16,793 nt of DNA from contig DVLK01000007.1 in assembly GCA_018715545.1 (NCBI GenBank), positions 1-16,793 of the forward strand. Reading direction: 5' to 3'. Below are positions 1 to 6,885 of the stretch, one piece after another (position 1 is the stretch's first letter; the number at the start of each line of letters is the position of its first letter). This DNA comes from Candidatus Caccovivens faecavium (GTDB lineage Bacteria; Bacillota; Clostridia; Christensenellales; UBA1242). The translations under genes were made by a program, and so were the position numbers. The notes beneath the pieces were generated by a model that worked only from the letters and a program-made list of their open reading frames with translations, was not told where the DNA came from and did no database searches.

Positions 1-675
1 AATCACAACTATGAAGAAGTCTTGAATCTACAAAAAAATATATTAATTGATTATAAGAACGATATTGCAAAGTATGCTGTTTCAACAGAAAAAGTTAAAG
101 CCAAAGCTTGTTTTGAAAGCATACCAGCGCAACTTGCAAAAGAGAATAAAAAGTTTATGTATAGTACTTTTGATAAAAATGGAAAAAGTCAAAAATATAT
201 GGGAAGCGTAAATTGGTTAATTGATGCTGGAATAGTTAATATTTGCAATAATGTATCGACTCTTGACCTTCCACTGGTTGCATATAAAGAAGAAAATTAT
301 TTCAAACTCTATATGGCAGATACCGGACTTCTTATATCTATGCTAGATGATGGAACAAATGCTCAAATTATGGAAGGAAATCTTGGAATTTATAAAGGTG
401 CAATTTTTGAAAATATCATAGCTCAAATCTTACACTCAAACGGAAATAAACTATACTTTTATAATAGAAATAACACATTGGAAATAGATTTTGTTTTATC
501 AAAAAATGCAAAAGTAATCCCAATTGAAGTAAAATCAAATAATAGCAAGGCAAAATCATTGTCAACGATATTAAAAATAAATCCTAATTTGCAAGGAATT
601 AAATTAATTTATGGCAATGTTGGACAGGTTGGAAATATGTTAACACTGCCACTATATATGGCTATGTTTTTATAA
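1..675 (+). CDS. DUF4143-type AAA ATPase family protein, C-terminal part (5' end outside window)
   Basis: The reading frame is open from the first base, so the gene is cut by the window edge. A TTG at 22 is the first start-like codon but there is no reason to think it is used. The visible 224 residues match the C-terminal half of the widespread ATP-binding proteins with a DUF4143 domain: a helical part rich in lysine (residues about 10-60) with the 'SIPAQLAKENKKF' signature, a winged-helix-like middle ('YFKLYMADTGLL', about 98-109), and a PD-(D/E)xK nuclease-like core ending in E161-I-D163 and E176-V-K178 (numbered from base 1). The P-loop ATPase domain expected upstream is not in the window. 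Members are accessory genes of uncertain role, sometimes proposed as toxin- or defence-linked; that is family knowledge, not visible here. Base composition is more AT-rich than the core genes downstream, consistent with accessory origin. Confidence 0.85.
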   Translation, partial: NHNYEEVLNLQKNILIDYKNDIAKYAVSTEKVKAKACFESIPAQLAKENKKFMYSTFDKNGKSQKYMGSVNWLIDAGIVNICNNVSTLDLPLVAYKEENYFKLYMADTGLLISMLDDGTNAQIMEGNLGIYKGAIFENIIAQILHSNGNKLYFYNRNNTLEIDFVLSKNAKVIPIEVKSNNSKAKSLSTILKINPNLQGIKLIYGNVGQVGNMLTLPLYMAMFL

Positions 676-703
676 TATATTTAAGAGATGAAGGAAATAA
701 AAC

Positions 704-916
704 CTAATAATTTTCAAATAATTCTTTGAAAGTGATGTTGCAAAACTTAACTTATTTTAGTAATGTTCGTAGTCGTGGAATGACTTTGTCGTTTTCTATA
801 TTTGACAGCGTTGACTCCGAAATGCCTGTTTTTAATGATAGTTCTTTTATTGTTAGATTTTGCTTTTTTCTTAATTTTGTAAAATACCTTCCATTTGTTT
901 TTATTTTTGTTTTCAT
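704..916 (-). pseudogene. Small XRE-family HTH regulator interrupted by one in-frame TAA
   Basis: The ATG at 916 has a GGAGG 7 nt upstream on the minus strand (about 924-928), so translation looks real. The product starts MKTKIKTNG and contains a Cro/CI-type helix-turn-helix, with 'NLTIKELSLKTGISESTLS' as the DNA-binding helices and 'NIENDKVIPRLRTLLK' after it. A TAA at 752-754 ends it at 54 aa, in the middle of the last helix. Reading on in the same frame gives VKFCNITFKELFENY and then TAG at 704-706. This is just the ending expected of small 65-70 aa XRE regulators, with no residue missing or extra, so a single substitution in one codon (for example TTA to TAA) explains the break. The 54-aa form may be made but lacks the end of the domain. 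A sequencing error is the alternative. Any target is unknown; the neighbouring ATPase-like gene converges on it from the other strand. Confidence 0.75.
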
Positions 917-1032
917 TTTTAACCTCCGAAAGTATTTTAAAATATTAAAAAACAAAAAGGTTGCAAAGGGTAAAAAATGCACATTATTTTTAAATCAAGA
1001 ATGAAAAATATATTAAACTTTGCGTATTTCTT

Positions 1033-1060
1033 TTGAAAACGGGAATAAGTTTGATATACT
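1033..1060 (+). promoter_or_regulatory. Sigma-A-like promoter of the 1078 gene
   Basis: TTGAAA (1033-1038) and TATACT (1055-1060) are separated by 16 bp. The predicted start of transcription, about 1067, leaves a leader of only about 11 nt, mostly made up of the ribosome site GGAGGGG (1069-1075). Confidence 0.65.
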
Positions 1061-1077
1061 TTTATCATGGAGGGGTT

Positions 1078-1923
1078 ATGGAAACCTGGGTAATTATTCT
1101 TACCATTATTATTGTCCTTTTCTTTGTGGCGGTGATTGCCGTGTTTTATTATCGCGACCGAAAGAATAAGGGTGTTTCGAAATACATCTCAAAACTTATC
1201 TTTGACAAATATAATGCGAGGATTGACAAGATTATTAAGGCGGTTGGAAGCGAGGAACTTGAAAAAATCTTAAATGAAAGCAAACTCCAAATTGAGGAAA
1301 AAGATAAGCTAAATGAAAGCTTAATCTTTGAGAACATTCGCTCAATAGACGCTGTGGAAGATAACTTTGAACTTTTAAAGAAAGTGGACACAAACCATAT
1401 CGCTCAGTCGAAAGACACGCTAAACCTTTTGAAGAAACATATCAAAATTTTCGACCTATCGGAGTTTGAGGCTAAGCCGCACAATGCAAAATGTCAGGCA
1501 CTTAAAAAGTTTGAAGAAAAGCTACGAAAGGTGGAGTTAGAAGCGGACTATAAAAAGGTGCTGTCAGCTACACCTTGCTATAAGTTTAACTATGTCTTTA
1601 TGTTTTTAGGCAAGTGTGCACTTAAAATTGACCTTGACAACATCTTTGCGGTGGAGATGGTGGACTACAAGAACATCGGTATACGGGTGTGGCTTAGTGA
1701 TGAGGGTTGGACGGATTTTGACGGCACCTACGACCTAAACGAAACAAAGCACGAATTTCCAAAGAGTCAAGACGAAAATGACCTTGACATAAAAGAACAG
1801 GTATGGCAGAAAAATTATGTGCTTTCCTTCACCTACAAAGAGATGAGATATGATGTAACAAAAAGCGTGGCGCTTTTAAAAGATCAGCAAGAGTTTGATA
1901 AACTTACCACTAAAAAATTTTAA
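1078..1923 (+). CDS. Membrane-anchored protein of unknown function
   Basis: 281 aa. I chose the ATG at 1078 (METWVIIL) because GGAGGGG lies directly upstream; an in-frame TTG at 1033 is part of the promoter -35 and has no ribosome site. Residues about 4-25 form one transmembrane helix, followed by a basic stretch (RDRKNKG), which suggests an N-terminal anchor with the bulk in the cytoplasm. Residues about 45-145 are charged and helical with coiled-coil character (runs such as EELEKILNESKLQIEEKDKL). The last 110 residues look like a compact mixed domain rich in aromatic residues ('YKFNYVFMFLGKCALKIDL', 'VWLSDEGWTDFDGTYDL'). I recognise no family. It is a single-gene unit with its own promoter and terminator, so the neighbours give no hint of its job. 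Confidence 0.85.
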   Translation: METWVIILTIIIVLFFVAVIAVFYYRDRKNKGVSKYISKLIFDKYNARIDKIIKAVGSEELEKILNESKLQIEEKDKLNESLIFENIRSIDAVEDNFELLKKVDTNHIAQSKDTLNLLKKHIKIFDLSEFEAKPHNAKCQALKKFEEKLRKVELEADYKKVLSATPCYKFNYVFMFLGKCALKIDLDNIFAVEMVDYKNIGIRVWLSDEGWTDFDGTYDLNETKHEFPKSQDENDLDIKEQVWQKNYVLSFTYKEMRYDVTKSVALLKDQQEFDKLTTKKF

Positions 1924-1926
1924 AAT

Positions 1927-1963
1927 AAAATCCTTTTAACTTTTAAACTAAAAGGATTTTTTG
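1927..1963 (+). terminator. Rho-independent terminator after the 1078 gene
   Basis: AAAATCCTTTTA (1927-1938) pairs perfectly over 12 bp with TAAAAGGATTTT (1949-1960), around a 10-nt loop and followed by further T residues. It begins 3 nt after the stop codon. Confidence 0.9.
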
Positions 1964-2119
1964 TTTTGCGAATAGATAGCAAGTTTTAGGCGAAAAATTT
2001 TTAAATCGCACTTTTGTTATGAAGATATAACCTACTTTTAGACCGCTTCGCGTGAGCGTGATTTTAAAAAATATTTTAAAATTTATTGAATTATGAATTT
2101 TATAAATTTTTTGCAAAAA

Positions 2120-2165
2120 ACACAATATCTAGTTATTTTATTTGACAAAAACACTATATATGTTT
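2120..2165 (+). promoter_or_regulatory. Pair of NrdR-box-like operators upstream of nrdD
   Basis: Two similar sites, ACACAATATCTAGTT (2120-2134) and ACACTATATATGTTT (2151-2165), resemble the NrdR consensus (roughly ACACwAtATaTwGtG). Their starts are 31 bp apart, about three helical turns, which is the usual phase-locked arrangement for the NrdR repressor of ribonucleotide reductase genes. They flank or overlap the -35 and spacer of the promoter, so binding would block RNA polymerase. The nrdR gene is not in the window. The consensus is from knowledge of the family; the match is by eye. Confidence 0.8.
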
Positions 2166-2171
2166 TAAAAT
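2142..2171 (+). promoter_or_regulatory. Promoter of the nrdD-nrdG-dut operon
   Basis: A consensus TTGACA (2142-2147) is followed after 18 bp by TAAAAT (2166-2171). The second NrdR-like box fills the spacer. Predicted transcript start is about 2178, leaving a leader of under 30 nt that holds the AGGAGGG ribosome site (2190-2196). Confidence 0.7.
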
Positions 2172-2204
2172 AGGGGTAGAACTTGTAACAGGAGGGAAAG
2201 AAAA

Positions 2205-4364
2205 ATGCAAGTAGTTAAAAGAAATGGAACGATTGTCGACTTTGACCAGACTAAGATTGCAAATGCTATCGGCAAGGCTAACAATGAGGTTCCAGAGGGC
2301 GAAAGAGCAACTGAAAAAGAGATAAATGAAATTATCAAAAGCGTGCTTGCCTTAAAAAAGAAGAGAATTTTGGTGGAGGATATTCAAGACTTCATCGAAG
2401 AAAAACTTATGGCACATGGGCATTACGAACTTGCGAAAAAGTATATCATATATAGATATACGCGCGCATTAGTTAGAAAAGCCAACACCACTGACCAGTC
2501 CATTAAGGAACTTATCGACGGCGAAAGCGAATATTGGAACACCGAAAATTCCAACAAAAACGCGAGAATTGTCACCACGCAACGCGACTATCTTGCAGGC
2601 ATCACCAGCACCGACATCACAAGAAGATTTTTGCTTCCTGAGGATGTTGTAAAAGCACATGACGAGGGCATCATCCACTTTCACGATGCCGACTATTTCG
2701 CACAAAATGCTCTTCATAACTGCGACCTTATCAATCTTGAAGATATGCTTCAAAACGGCACGAATATCAACGGGGTTATGATTGAAAAGCCTCATAAGTT
2801 TTTAACTGCCATGACCATTGCTACACAGATTATCACCGCTGTGACATCCAGCCAATATGGCGGAGCAACTGTCACCATGACACACCTTGCGCCATTTGTT
2901 CGAGATAGCTATAATAGATATCTTGATATGTACCGCAAGCGTGGACTAAAAGAGGAAGAGTGCGTCAAGTTTGCCAAAGAGGATGTGGCGCGTGAGATTC
3001 GTGACGGCGTGCAGACTTTCCAATATCAAGTGAACTCCATGACAACAACAAACGGACAAGCTCCATTTTTGAGCGTTTGTCTATACCTCGGCGAAACGGA
3101 GGAATACAAAGAAGAGCTTGCCATGATTATTGAAGAAATCTTGAAACAGAGAATTCAAGGCATGAAGAACGAGAAGGGTGTATACATAACTCCTGCCTTT
3201 CCTAAACTTTTGTATGTGCTTGAAGAGGACAACATTCACGAGAACTGCAAGTATTACTATTTGACCAAACTTGCCGCTCAGTGTACCGCTAAGCGCATGG
3301 TGCCTGACTATATCTCTGAAAAGATAATGAAACAGCTTAAAATCGACAAAAATGGCAATGGAAACTGCTATCCTTGCATGGGTTGCCGTTCCTTCCTCAC
3401 TCCATATGTTGACCCTAAGACAAACAAGCCGAAATATTATGGAAGATTTAACCAGGGCGTTGTAACAATCAATCTTGTCGATGTGGCACTCTCATCTGGC
3501 AAGGATTTTGACGAGTTTTGGAAGATATACGAAGATAGACTTGAACTTTGCCATAAGGCACTTAAAATTAGGCATGAGCGTCTTGCAAAAATCACAAGCG
3601 ATGTTGCTCCGATTCTATGGCAATATGGCGCACTTGCAAGACTTGAAAAGGGCGAAAGCGTACATCCACTTCTTCATGGCGGGTATTCAACAATTTCGCT
3701 TGGCTATGCAGGGCTCTATGAGTGTGTGAAGTATATGACTGGTCATAGCCACACCGACAACGGCAAAGGCAAGGAGTTTGCTCTTAAAGTTATGCAAAAG
3801 ATGAATGATAAGTGCAAAGAGTGGAAAGAGGCTGAGGATATGGATTATAGCGTCTATGGCACTCCTATTGAATCGACAACCTACAAGTTTGCTAAATGCC
3901 TTAAAAAACGCTTTGGCATTGTTAAGGGCGTTACAGATAAGGACTACATCACAAACTCCTATCATGTTCCTGTGTTTGAAGAGATTGACGCCTTCTCAAA
4001 ACTTAAACTTGAAAGCGAGTTCCAAAGACTAAGTCCGGGCGGTGCGGTATCCTATGTGGAGACACCAAATCTTCAAAACAATTTGGAAGTTGTACTTCAA
4101 GTTATCAAATTTATTTACGACAACATCATGTATGCCGAACTTAACACAAAGAGCGATTATTGCCAGAAGTGTGGCTATACGGGCGAAATACTCATTGACG
4201 ACAATTTGGAATGGTATTGTCCAAACTGTGGTAACCGTGACCATAACACTCTTAATGTCGCAAGAAGAACATGTGGCTATATCGGCACAAACTTCTGGAA
4301 CAAGGGCAGAACGCAGGAAATTAAAGAGCGCGTGCTTCATATCGACAATAAGGATGATGAATAG
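2205..4364 (+). CDS. nrdD: Anaerobic (class III) ribonucleoside-triphosphate reductase
   Basis: 719 aa, the usual length. It reduces ribonucleoside triphosphates to dNTPs in the cytoplasm using a glycyl radical. Residues 1 to about 92 form an ATP cone (VVKRNGTIVDFDQTKI...), the allosteric activity site. The catalytic ten-stranded barrel follows, with conserved stretches such as 'HDADYFAQNALHNCDLINL', and 'CYPCMGCRSFLTP' (Cys391/Cys394), the region of the active-site cysteines. The C-terminus has the zinc cysteines C653, C656, C672 and C675, and the radical loop RRTCGYIG with the radical glycine at Gly691. The ATG at 2205 follows AGGAGGG by about 8 nt. All key residues are present, so it should be active. 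nrdG follows 12 nt later in the same operon; the upstream NrdR-like boxes predict repression when dNTP or ATP levels are sufficient. It implies growth without oxygen. Confidence 0.97.
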   Translation: MQVVKRNGTIVDFDQTKIANAIGKANNEVPEGERATEKEINEIIKSVLALKKKRILVEDIQDFIEEKLMAHGHYELAKKYIIYRYTRALVRKANTTDQSIKELIDGESEYWNTENSNKNARIVTTQRDYLAGITSTDITRRFLLPEDVVKAHDEGIIHFHDADYFAQNALHNCDLINLEDMLQNGTNINGVMIEKPHKFLTAMTIATQIITAVTSSQYGGATVTMTHLAPFVRDSYNRYLDMYRKRGLKEEECVKFAKEDVAREIRDGVQTFQYQVNSMTTTNGQAPFLSVCLYLGETEEYKEELAMIIEEILKQRIQGMKNEKGVYITPAFPKLLYVLEEDNIHENCKYYYLTKLAAQCTAKRMVPDYISEKIMKQLKIDKNGNGNCYPCMGCRSFLTPYVDPKTNKPKYYGRFNQGVVTINLVDVALSSGKDFDEFWKIYEDRLELCHKALKIRHERLAKITSDVAPILWQYGALARLEKGESVHPLLHGGYSTISLGYAGLYECVKYMTGHSHTDNGKGKEFALKVMQKMNDKCKEWKEAEDMDYSVYGTPIESTTYKFAKCLKKRFGIVKGVTDKDYITNSYHVPVFEEIDAFSKLKLESEFQRLSPGGAVSYVETPNLQNNLEVVLQVIKFIYDNIMYAELNTKSDYCQKCGYTGEILIDDNLEWYCPNCGNRDHNTLNVARRTCGYIGTNFWNKGRTQEIKERVLHIDNKDDE

Positions 4365-4376
4365 TAAGAGGCAAAT

Positions 4377-4868
4377 ATGAGATACAATAAAATTAGAAAA
4401 ATGGATATCTCAAACGGACCAGGCGTTAGAGTTTCCATATTTGTGCAAGGTTGCACTTTCAACTGCAAAAATTGTTTTAATCCTGAAACGCACGATTTTA
4501 ATGGTGGCAAAGAATTTACCGATGAGGTTTTGGAGCATATACTCGACCTTTGCGACAACGAAAGTGTGGAAGGGCTTTCAATACTTGGCGGAGAACCTAT
4601 GCATCCGAAGAATATTGAAGATGTCACAAAACTTGCCAAAAAATTTAAGGAGCGATTTCCTGAAAAGAACTTATGGGCGTGGACAGGTTACCTGTTTGAC
4701 AAATATTTAAAAGATAAAGAGATTGTCAAATACTTAGATGTTGTAGTTGACGGACAGTATGTTGACGAGCTACACAACTTCACTCTTGAATGGCGTGGCT
4801 CATCAAATCAGCGTGTTATCGATGTACAAAGGTCGATAAAAGAAGGGAAAGTGATAGAGATTGTTTAG
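4377..4868 (+). CDS. nrdG: Anaerobic ribonucleotide reductase activating protein (radical SAM)
   Basis: 163 aa, close to the family norm of about 155-170. It uses S-adenosylmethionine and a [4Fe-4S] cluster to generate the glycyl radical on NrdD. The radical SAM motif CxxxCxxC is seen as C26-T-F-N-C30-K-N-C33, preceded by the typical 'NGPGVRVSIFVQG'. The glycine-rich SAM-binding 'LSILGGEPMHP' follows at about residues 65-75, and 'LWAWTGYLFDKYL' and 'DVVVDGQYV' are family-typical. It lies 12 nt after nrdD with a modest ribosome site (AAGAGG), so it is translated from the same message and made with its only known partner. There is no terminator between it and dut. Confidence 0.96.
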   Translation: MRYNKIRKMDISNGPGVRVSIFVQGCTFNCKNCFNPETHDFNGGKEFTDEVLEHILDLCDNESVEGLSILGGEPMHPKNIEDVTKLAKKFKERFPEKNLWAWTGYLFDKYLKDKEIVKYLDVVVDGQYVDELHNFTLEWRGSSNQRVIDVQRSIKEGKVIEIV

Positions 4869-4980
4869 GTAAGGCAAAAAACGAAAGAAAGATTTTTAGA
4901 GAAGGGTGATTGTGTTGCTAATCCACTTTTTCTACATCATTTTAGGTATATTATTCAAATTATTAATAAAAGGGAAAAAT

Positions 4981-5427
4981 ATGAATTACATAGATGTTAA
5001 GATTAAAAAATTAAATGAAAAGGCAAAAATGCCAACTTACGGCACAGAGTTTTCTGCTGGCGCTGATTTATATGCTTGTCTTGACAAGAGCGTCACAATT
5101 GCACCAGGTGAAACCGTGTTTATAAAGACAGGTCTGTCTATGGAAGTAGGCGAGGGCTTTGGTATTTTTATATTTGCACGCTCTGGACTTAGTATCAAGC
5201 AAGGGCTAGCTCCTGCGAATAAAGTAGGTGTCGTTGACAGTGATTATCGCGGAGAGGTTGTGGTGGCACTTCATAACCACGACAGTGTTGAAAGAACGGT
5301 GGAAAATGGTGACCGTGTGGCGCAAATGGTCGTTTTGCCGTATTACAAAGCAAAGTTTGAAGAGGTTGGCGCTCTTTCTGACACCATACGCGGAGAAGGC
5401 GGTTTTGGCTCGACAGGGAAGAAATAG
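4981..5427 (+). CDS. dut: Deoxyuridine 5'-triphosphate nucleotidohydrolase (dUTPase)
   Basis: 148 aa from the ATG at 4981, the usual size of the trimeric enzyme. It hydrolyses dUTP to dUMP and pyrophosphate, keeping uracil out of DNA and feeding dTMP synthesis. All five motifs are present: AGADLYA (26-32), ARSGLSIKQG (66-75), GVVDSDYRGE with the catalytic Asp region (83-92), GDRVAQMVV (110-118), and the C-terminal RGEGGFGSTG (137-146) that closes over the active site. The ATG at 4981 has only a weak AAGGGA upstream. In-frame GTG codons at 4906 and 4912 would add about 25 very hydrophobic residues; AGAAGGG is spaced suitably for the GTG at 4912. I prefer the ATG because the family begins there. 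With no terminator or clear promoter after nrdG, it is probably the third gene of the nrd operon, which makes functional sense. Confidence 0.93.
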   Translation: MNYIDVKIKKLNEKAKMPTYGTEFSAGADLYACLDKSVTIAPGETVFIKTGLSMEVGEGFGIFIFARSGLSIKQGLAPANKVGVVDSDYRGEVVVALHNHDSVERTVENGDRVAQMVVLPYYKAKFEEVGALSDTIRGEGGFGSTGKK

Positions 5428-5490
5428 GAAAACTTTTAGGTTTGTTTAAACGATAAGCATAATTTAAATATCTTTTAAATCAACTTAACG

Positions 5491-5521
5491 AAACTTATCC
5501 ACATTTTTGGATAAGTTTTTT
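5491..5521 (+). terminator. Rho-independent terminator after dut
   Basis: AAACTTATCC (5491-5500) pairs over 10 bp with GGATAAGTTT (5509-5518) around an 8-nt loop, followed by T residues. It closes the nrdD-nrdG-dut unit. The 5' arm and loop contain TTATCCACA (5495-5503), identical to a DnaA box, probably by coincidence. Confidence 0.85.
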
Positions 5522-5637
5522 AGTTTATAAAAAAATTTTTTATGACAATTTTATGTGTCTTTTGCCATAGATTGCTAGAAAAACACAAAAATTAAACAAA
5601 GATGTCCACATATCCACAAAGGCAAAAAATCGCCCTA

Positions 5638-5742
5638 TGAGATTCTTCGACCAAGCAATGCTTTGATGTTTGATGCTTCTATATTTAACCTCTTATGTCA
5701 TTCTGAGCAAGAATACGAAGTATTCGCCGTCGAAGAATCTCA
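5638..5742. repeat. 14-bp perfect inverted repeat
   Basis: TGAGATTCTTCGAC (5638-5651) is the exact reverse complement of GTCGAAGAATCTCA (5729-5742), with 77 nt between. The interior contains a further small hairpin, GAATAC-GAA-GTATTC (5711-5725). This may be a complete palindromic element of the repeat family. Confidence 0.8.
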
Positions 5743-5762
5743 GAAACCAAGTTTTATTTTTT

Positions 5763-5789
5763 AGATCCTTCGACTACGCTCAGGATGAC
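5763..5789 (+). repeat. Repeat unit copy A (short form)
   Basis: A 27-bp unit that begins AGATCCTTCGAC and ends CTCAGGATGAC. It lacks the 18-bp insert found in copies B and C. With the upstream GTCGAAGAATCT (5729-5740) it can form a 12-bp stem with one G-T pair. Confidence 0.85.
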
Positions 5790-5874
5790 GATATTGGCTT
5801 TGGGCGACAATATTAACTCAGGATGACAGGCATTGTCTGTTTTTGATGTTTCTTGTGTTTAACTGTGTTCTCTT

Positions 5875-5919
5875 AGATCCTTCGACTACGCTCGCTGACG
5901 CTCACGGCTCAGGATGACA
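5875..5919 (+). repeat. Repeat unit copy B (long form)
   Basis: A 45-bp unit identical to copy C across its length. Compared with copy A it has an extra 18-bp stretch containing CGCTGACGCTCACGG between CTACGCTC and CTCAGGATGACA. Confidence 0.85.
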
Positions 5920-6018
5920 GAATTATCAATCAAATCCTCTTTAAGTTGCGACAGCGTCACAAATAGTGTTTCTACTACCGCCGTCGAAACATCTCATAAA
6001 ACCAAGCTTTATTTTTTT

Positions 6019-6063
6019 AGATCCTTCGACTACGCTCGCTGACGCTCACGGCTCAGGATGACA
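6019..6063 (+). repeat. Repeat unit copy C (long form)
   Basis: A 45-bp unit identical to copy B. It is preceded, as copy A is, by the ATCTCA..AAACCAAG..TTTATTTTTT segment (from 5981), so a block of about 55-80 bp has been duplicated. Two tight hairpins follow it (6063-6077 and 6079-6095). Confidence 0.85.
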
Positions 6064-6126
6064 CAGGCATCGCCTGTCAAACGGGCGACCCGTTTAAGAT
6101 TTTATTTAAAAAATTTAAAATATTGT

Positions 6127-6156
6127 TTGACATATGAGATGTTTTTATGATTTAAT
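6127..6156 (+). promoter_or_regulatory. Promoter of the 6176 gene
   Basis: Consensus TTGACA (6127-6132), an 18-bp spacer, then an extended -10, TGATTTAAT, with TTTAAT at 6151-6156. Transcription should begin near 6163, directly before the ribosome site AAAGGAGG. Confidence 0.65.
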
Positions 6157-6175
6157 TCCTTTAAAGGAGGGGGAA

Positions 6176-6685
6176 ATGAAAAGAACTAAAACTTTGATTG
6201 CTGGTATATTAGGAATAATAATGAGTTTTATAATAGTATTTATTTGGGGAAACTTGTTAGTATCTTTATTTTCTATAATTTCAGGAGGAAATGTTAGCGT
6301 CAATGCTCTTGCTGGCTTTTTGATTTTTGCTTATTTCGTAATTGAAATTTGTGCAATATGTAGTTTAATATTTTCAATATTCACAGTTATATATTGGAAT
6401 TCTAAACCAGAAATTTATGAAAAGAAAAAGAAGCTTATTATAACTGCGATTGTTTTTAATTTTATTGGTGTGTTATTCTTTTTAATATCTATATTTTTAA
6501 ATGCGACACCAGCTTCTATTGCGATTTCAATTATTGCAATCCTAATTTATGTTGCTGCAAATGTGCTTTATATCTTAGATATGAAGAAAGAAAAAACAGC
6601 AACTGTTGAAAAGCAAGAAAAAGTTGTTGAAGCGCCAAAAGCTGACGAAGTTAAACCAAACGAAGAAAACAAAGAAAACAAATAA
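6176..6685 (+). CDS. Small four-helix membrane protein, unknown function
   Basis: 169 aa from the ATG at 6176 (MKRTKTLIAGIL), which has an excellent AAAGGAGGGGGAA ribosome site; an in-frame ATG at 6134 lies inside the promoter. Four hydrophobic segments are visible at about residues 6-31, 44-70, 84-106 and 110-132, linked by short loops, one of them strongly basic (YEKKKKK). The last 35 residues are a hydrophilic Lys/Glu/Pro tail (EKQEKVVEAPKADEVKPNEE...) that is probably cytoplasmic and disordered. I recognise no family. It is transcribed alone, between its own promoter and terminator, next to the repeat mosaic. Base composition is AT-rich compared with the division genes that follow. Confidence 0.85.
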   Translation: MKRTKTLIAGILGIIMSFIIVFIWGNLLVSLFSIISGGNVSVNALAGFLIFAYFVIEICAICSLIFSIFTVIYWNSKPEIYEKKKKLIITAIVFNFIGVLFFLISIFLNATPASIAISIIAILIYVAANVLYILDMKKEKTATVEKQEKVVEAPKADEVKPNEENKENK

Positions 6686-6689
6686 ATAT

Positions 6690-6720
6690 AAAGCCTCAAA
6701 ATTTAGAGGCTTTTTATTTT
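6690..6720 (+). terminator. Rho-independent terminator after the 6176 gene
   Basis: AAAGCCTC (6690-6697) pairs with GAGGCTTT (6706-6713) around an 8-nt loop, followed by TTTATTTTT. Confidence 0.9.
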
Positions 6721-6816
6721 TGTCACTATGATGTTTTTATCATTTTTTCGCAAAGCATTTGTTATCAAATATTCGACAAAACTTTATAACCTATGTATAA
6801 AATAATTGTTTTTGTT

Positions 6817-6845
6817 TTGATTTTTTGTTGCAAGTAGGCTATAAT
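6817..6845 (+). promoter_or_regulatory. Promoter of the CvpA-like / rsmH / ftsI unit
   Basis: TTGATT (6817-6822) and a perfect TATAAT (6840-6845) are spaced by 17 bp. Transcription from about 6852 would give a leader of about 34 nt with the GAGAGGAGAG ribosome site. I see no other promoter until after ftsI, so this may drive all four genes. Confidence 0.65.
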
Positions 6846-6885
6846 TAAATTAGATTAGTTTAAAATAACTAAAAGAGAGGAGAGT

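Larger units (their letters stand above)
5636..6095. repeat. Mosaic of intergenic repeats and short hairpins
   Basis: The 748-bp gap between dut and the next gene has no plausible reading frame. About 460 bp of it is built from recurring units. Three carry AGATCCTTCGACTACGCTC followed directly or after an insert by AGGATGAC (5763-5789, 5875-5919, 6019-6063), and a partial CTCAGGATGACA lies at 5817-5828. The segment CCGTCGAA..ATCTCA..AAACCAAG plus the T-run before the unit occurs twice (from 5727 and from 5981). Half-units in opposite orientation (5638-5651 and 5729-5742) form a perfect inverted pair. Motifs close to 'GGATGAC...GTCGAAGGATCT' are, from general knowledge, common dispersed intergenic repeats in many bacterial genomes. 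I see no transposase gene. The core units are GC-richer than the flanking AT-rich DNA. Confidence 0.85.

Noticed and set aside
726..1004. 92-aa plus-strand open frame
   Set aside because: It is the complement of the XRE gene and its promoter region, has no ribosome site, and is a low-complexity Phe-rich translation.
2041..2062. GC-rich GCTTCGCGTGAGCG stretch before the nrd operon, resembling the insert of repeat copies B and C in reverse
   Set aside because: The shared stretch is only about 8-10 bases and lacks the rest of the unit, so it cannot be called another copy.
1943..2125. 60-aa minus-strand open frame
   Set aside because: It overlaps the terminator and the first NrdR-like box, has no ribosome site, and looks like AT-rich chance sequence.
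2205..4364. Class II or oxygen-dependent ribonucleotide reductase
   Set aside because: The C-terminal zinc cysteines, the glycyl radical motif and the adjacent activase gene identify class III.
5495..5618. Possible DnaA-box cluster: TTATCCACA at 5495, ATGTCCACA at 5602 and ATATCCACA at 5610, beside AT-rich DNA
   Set aside because: Only one site is a perfect match and it is part of the dut terminator stem and loop. No dnaA, dnaN or other origin-linked gene is near, and two imperfect boxes are not enough for an origin.
5636..6095. CRISPR array
   Set aside because: The units are unevenly spaced, differ in length, occur in both orientations and have palindromic rather than unique spacers, and there are no cas genes.
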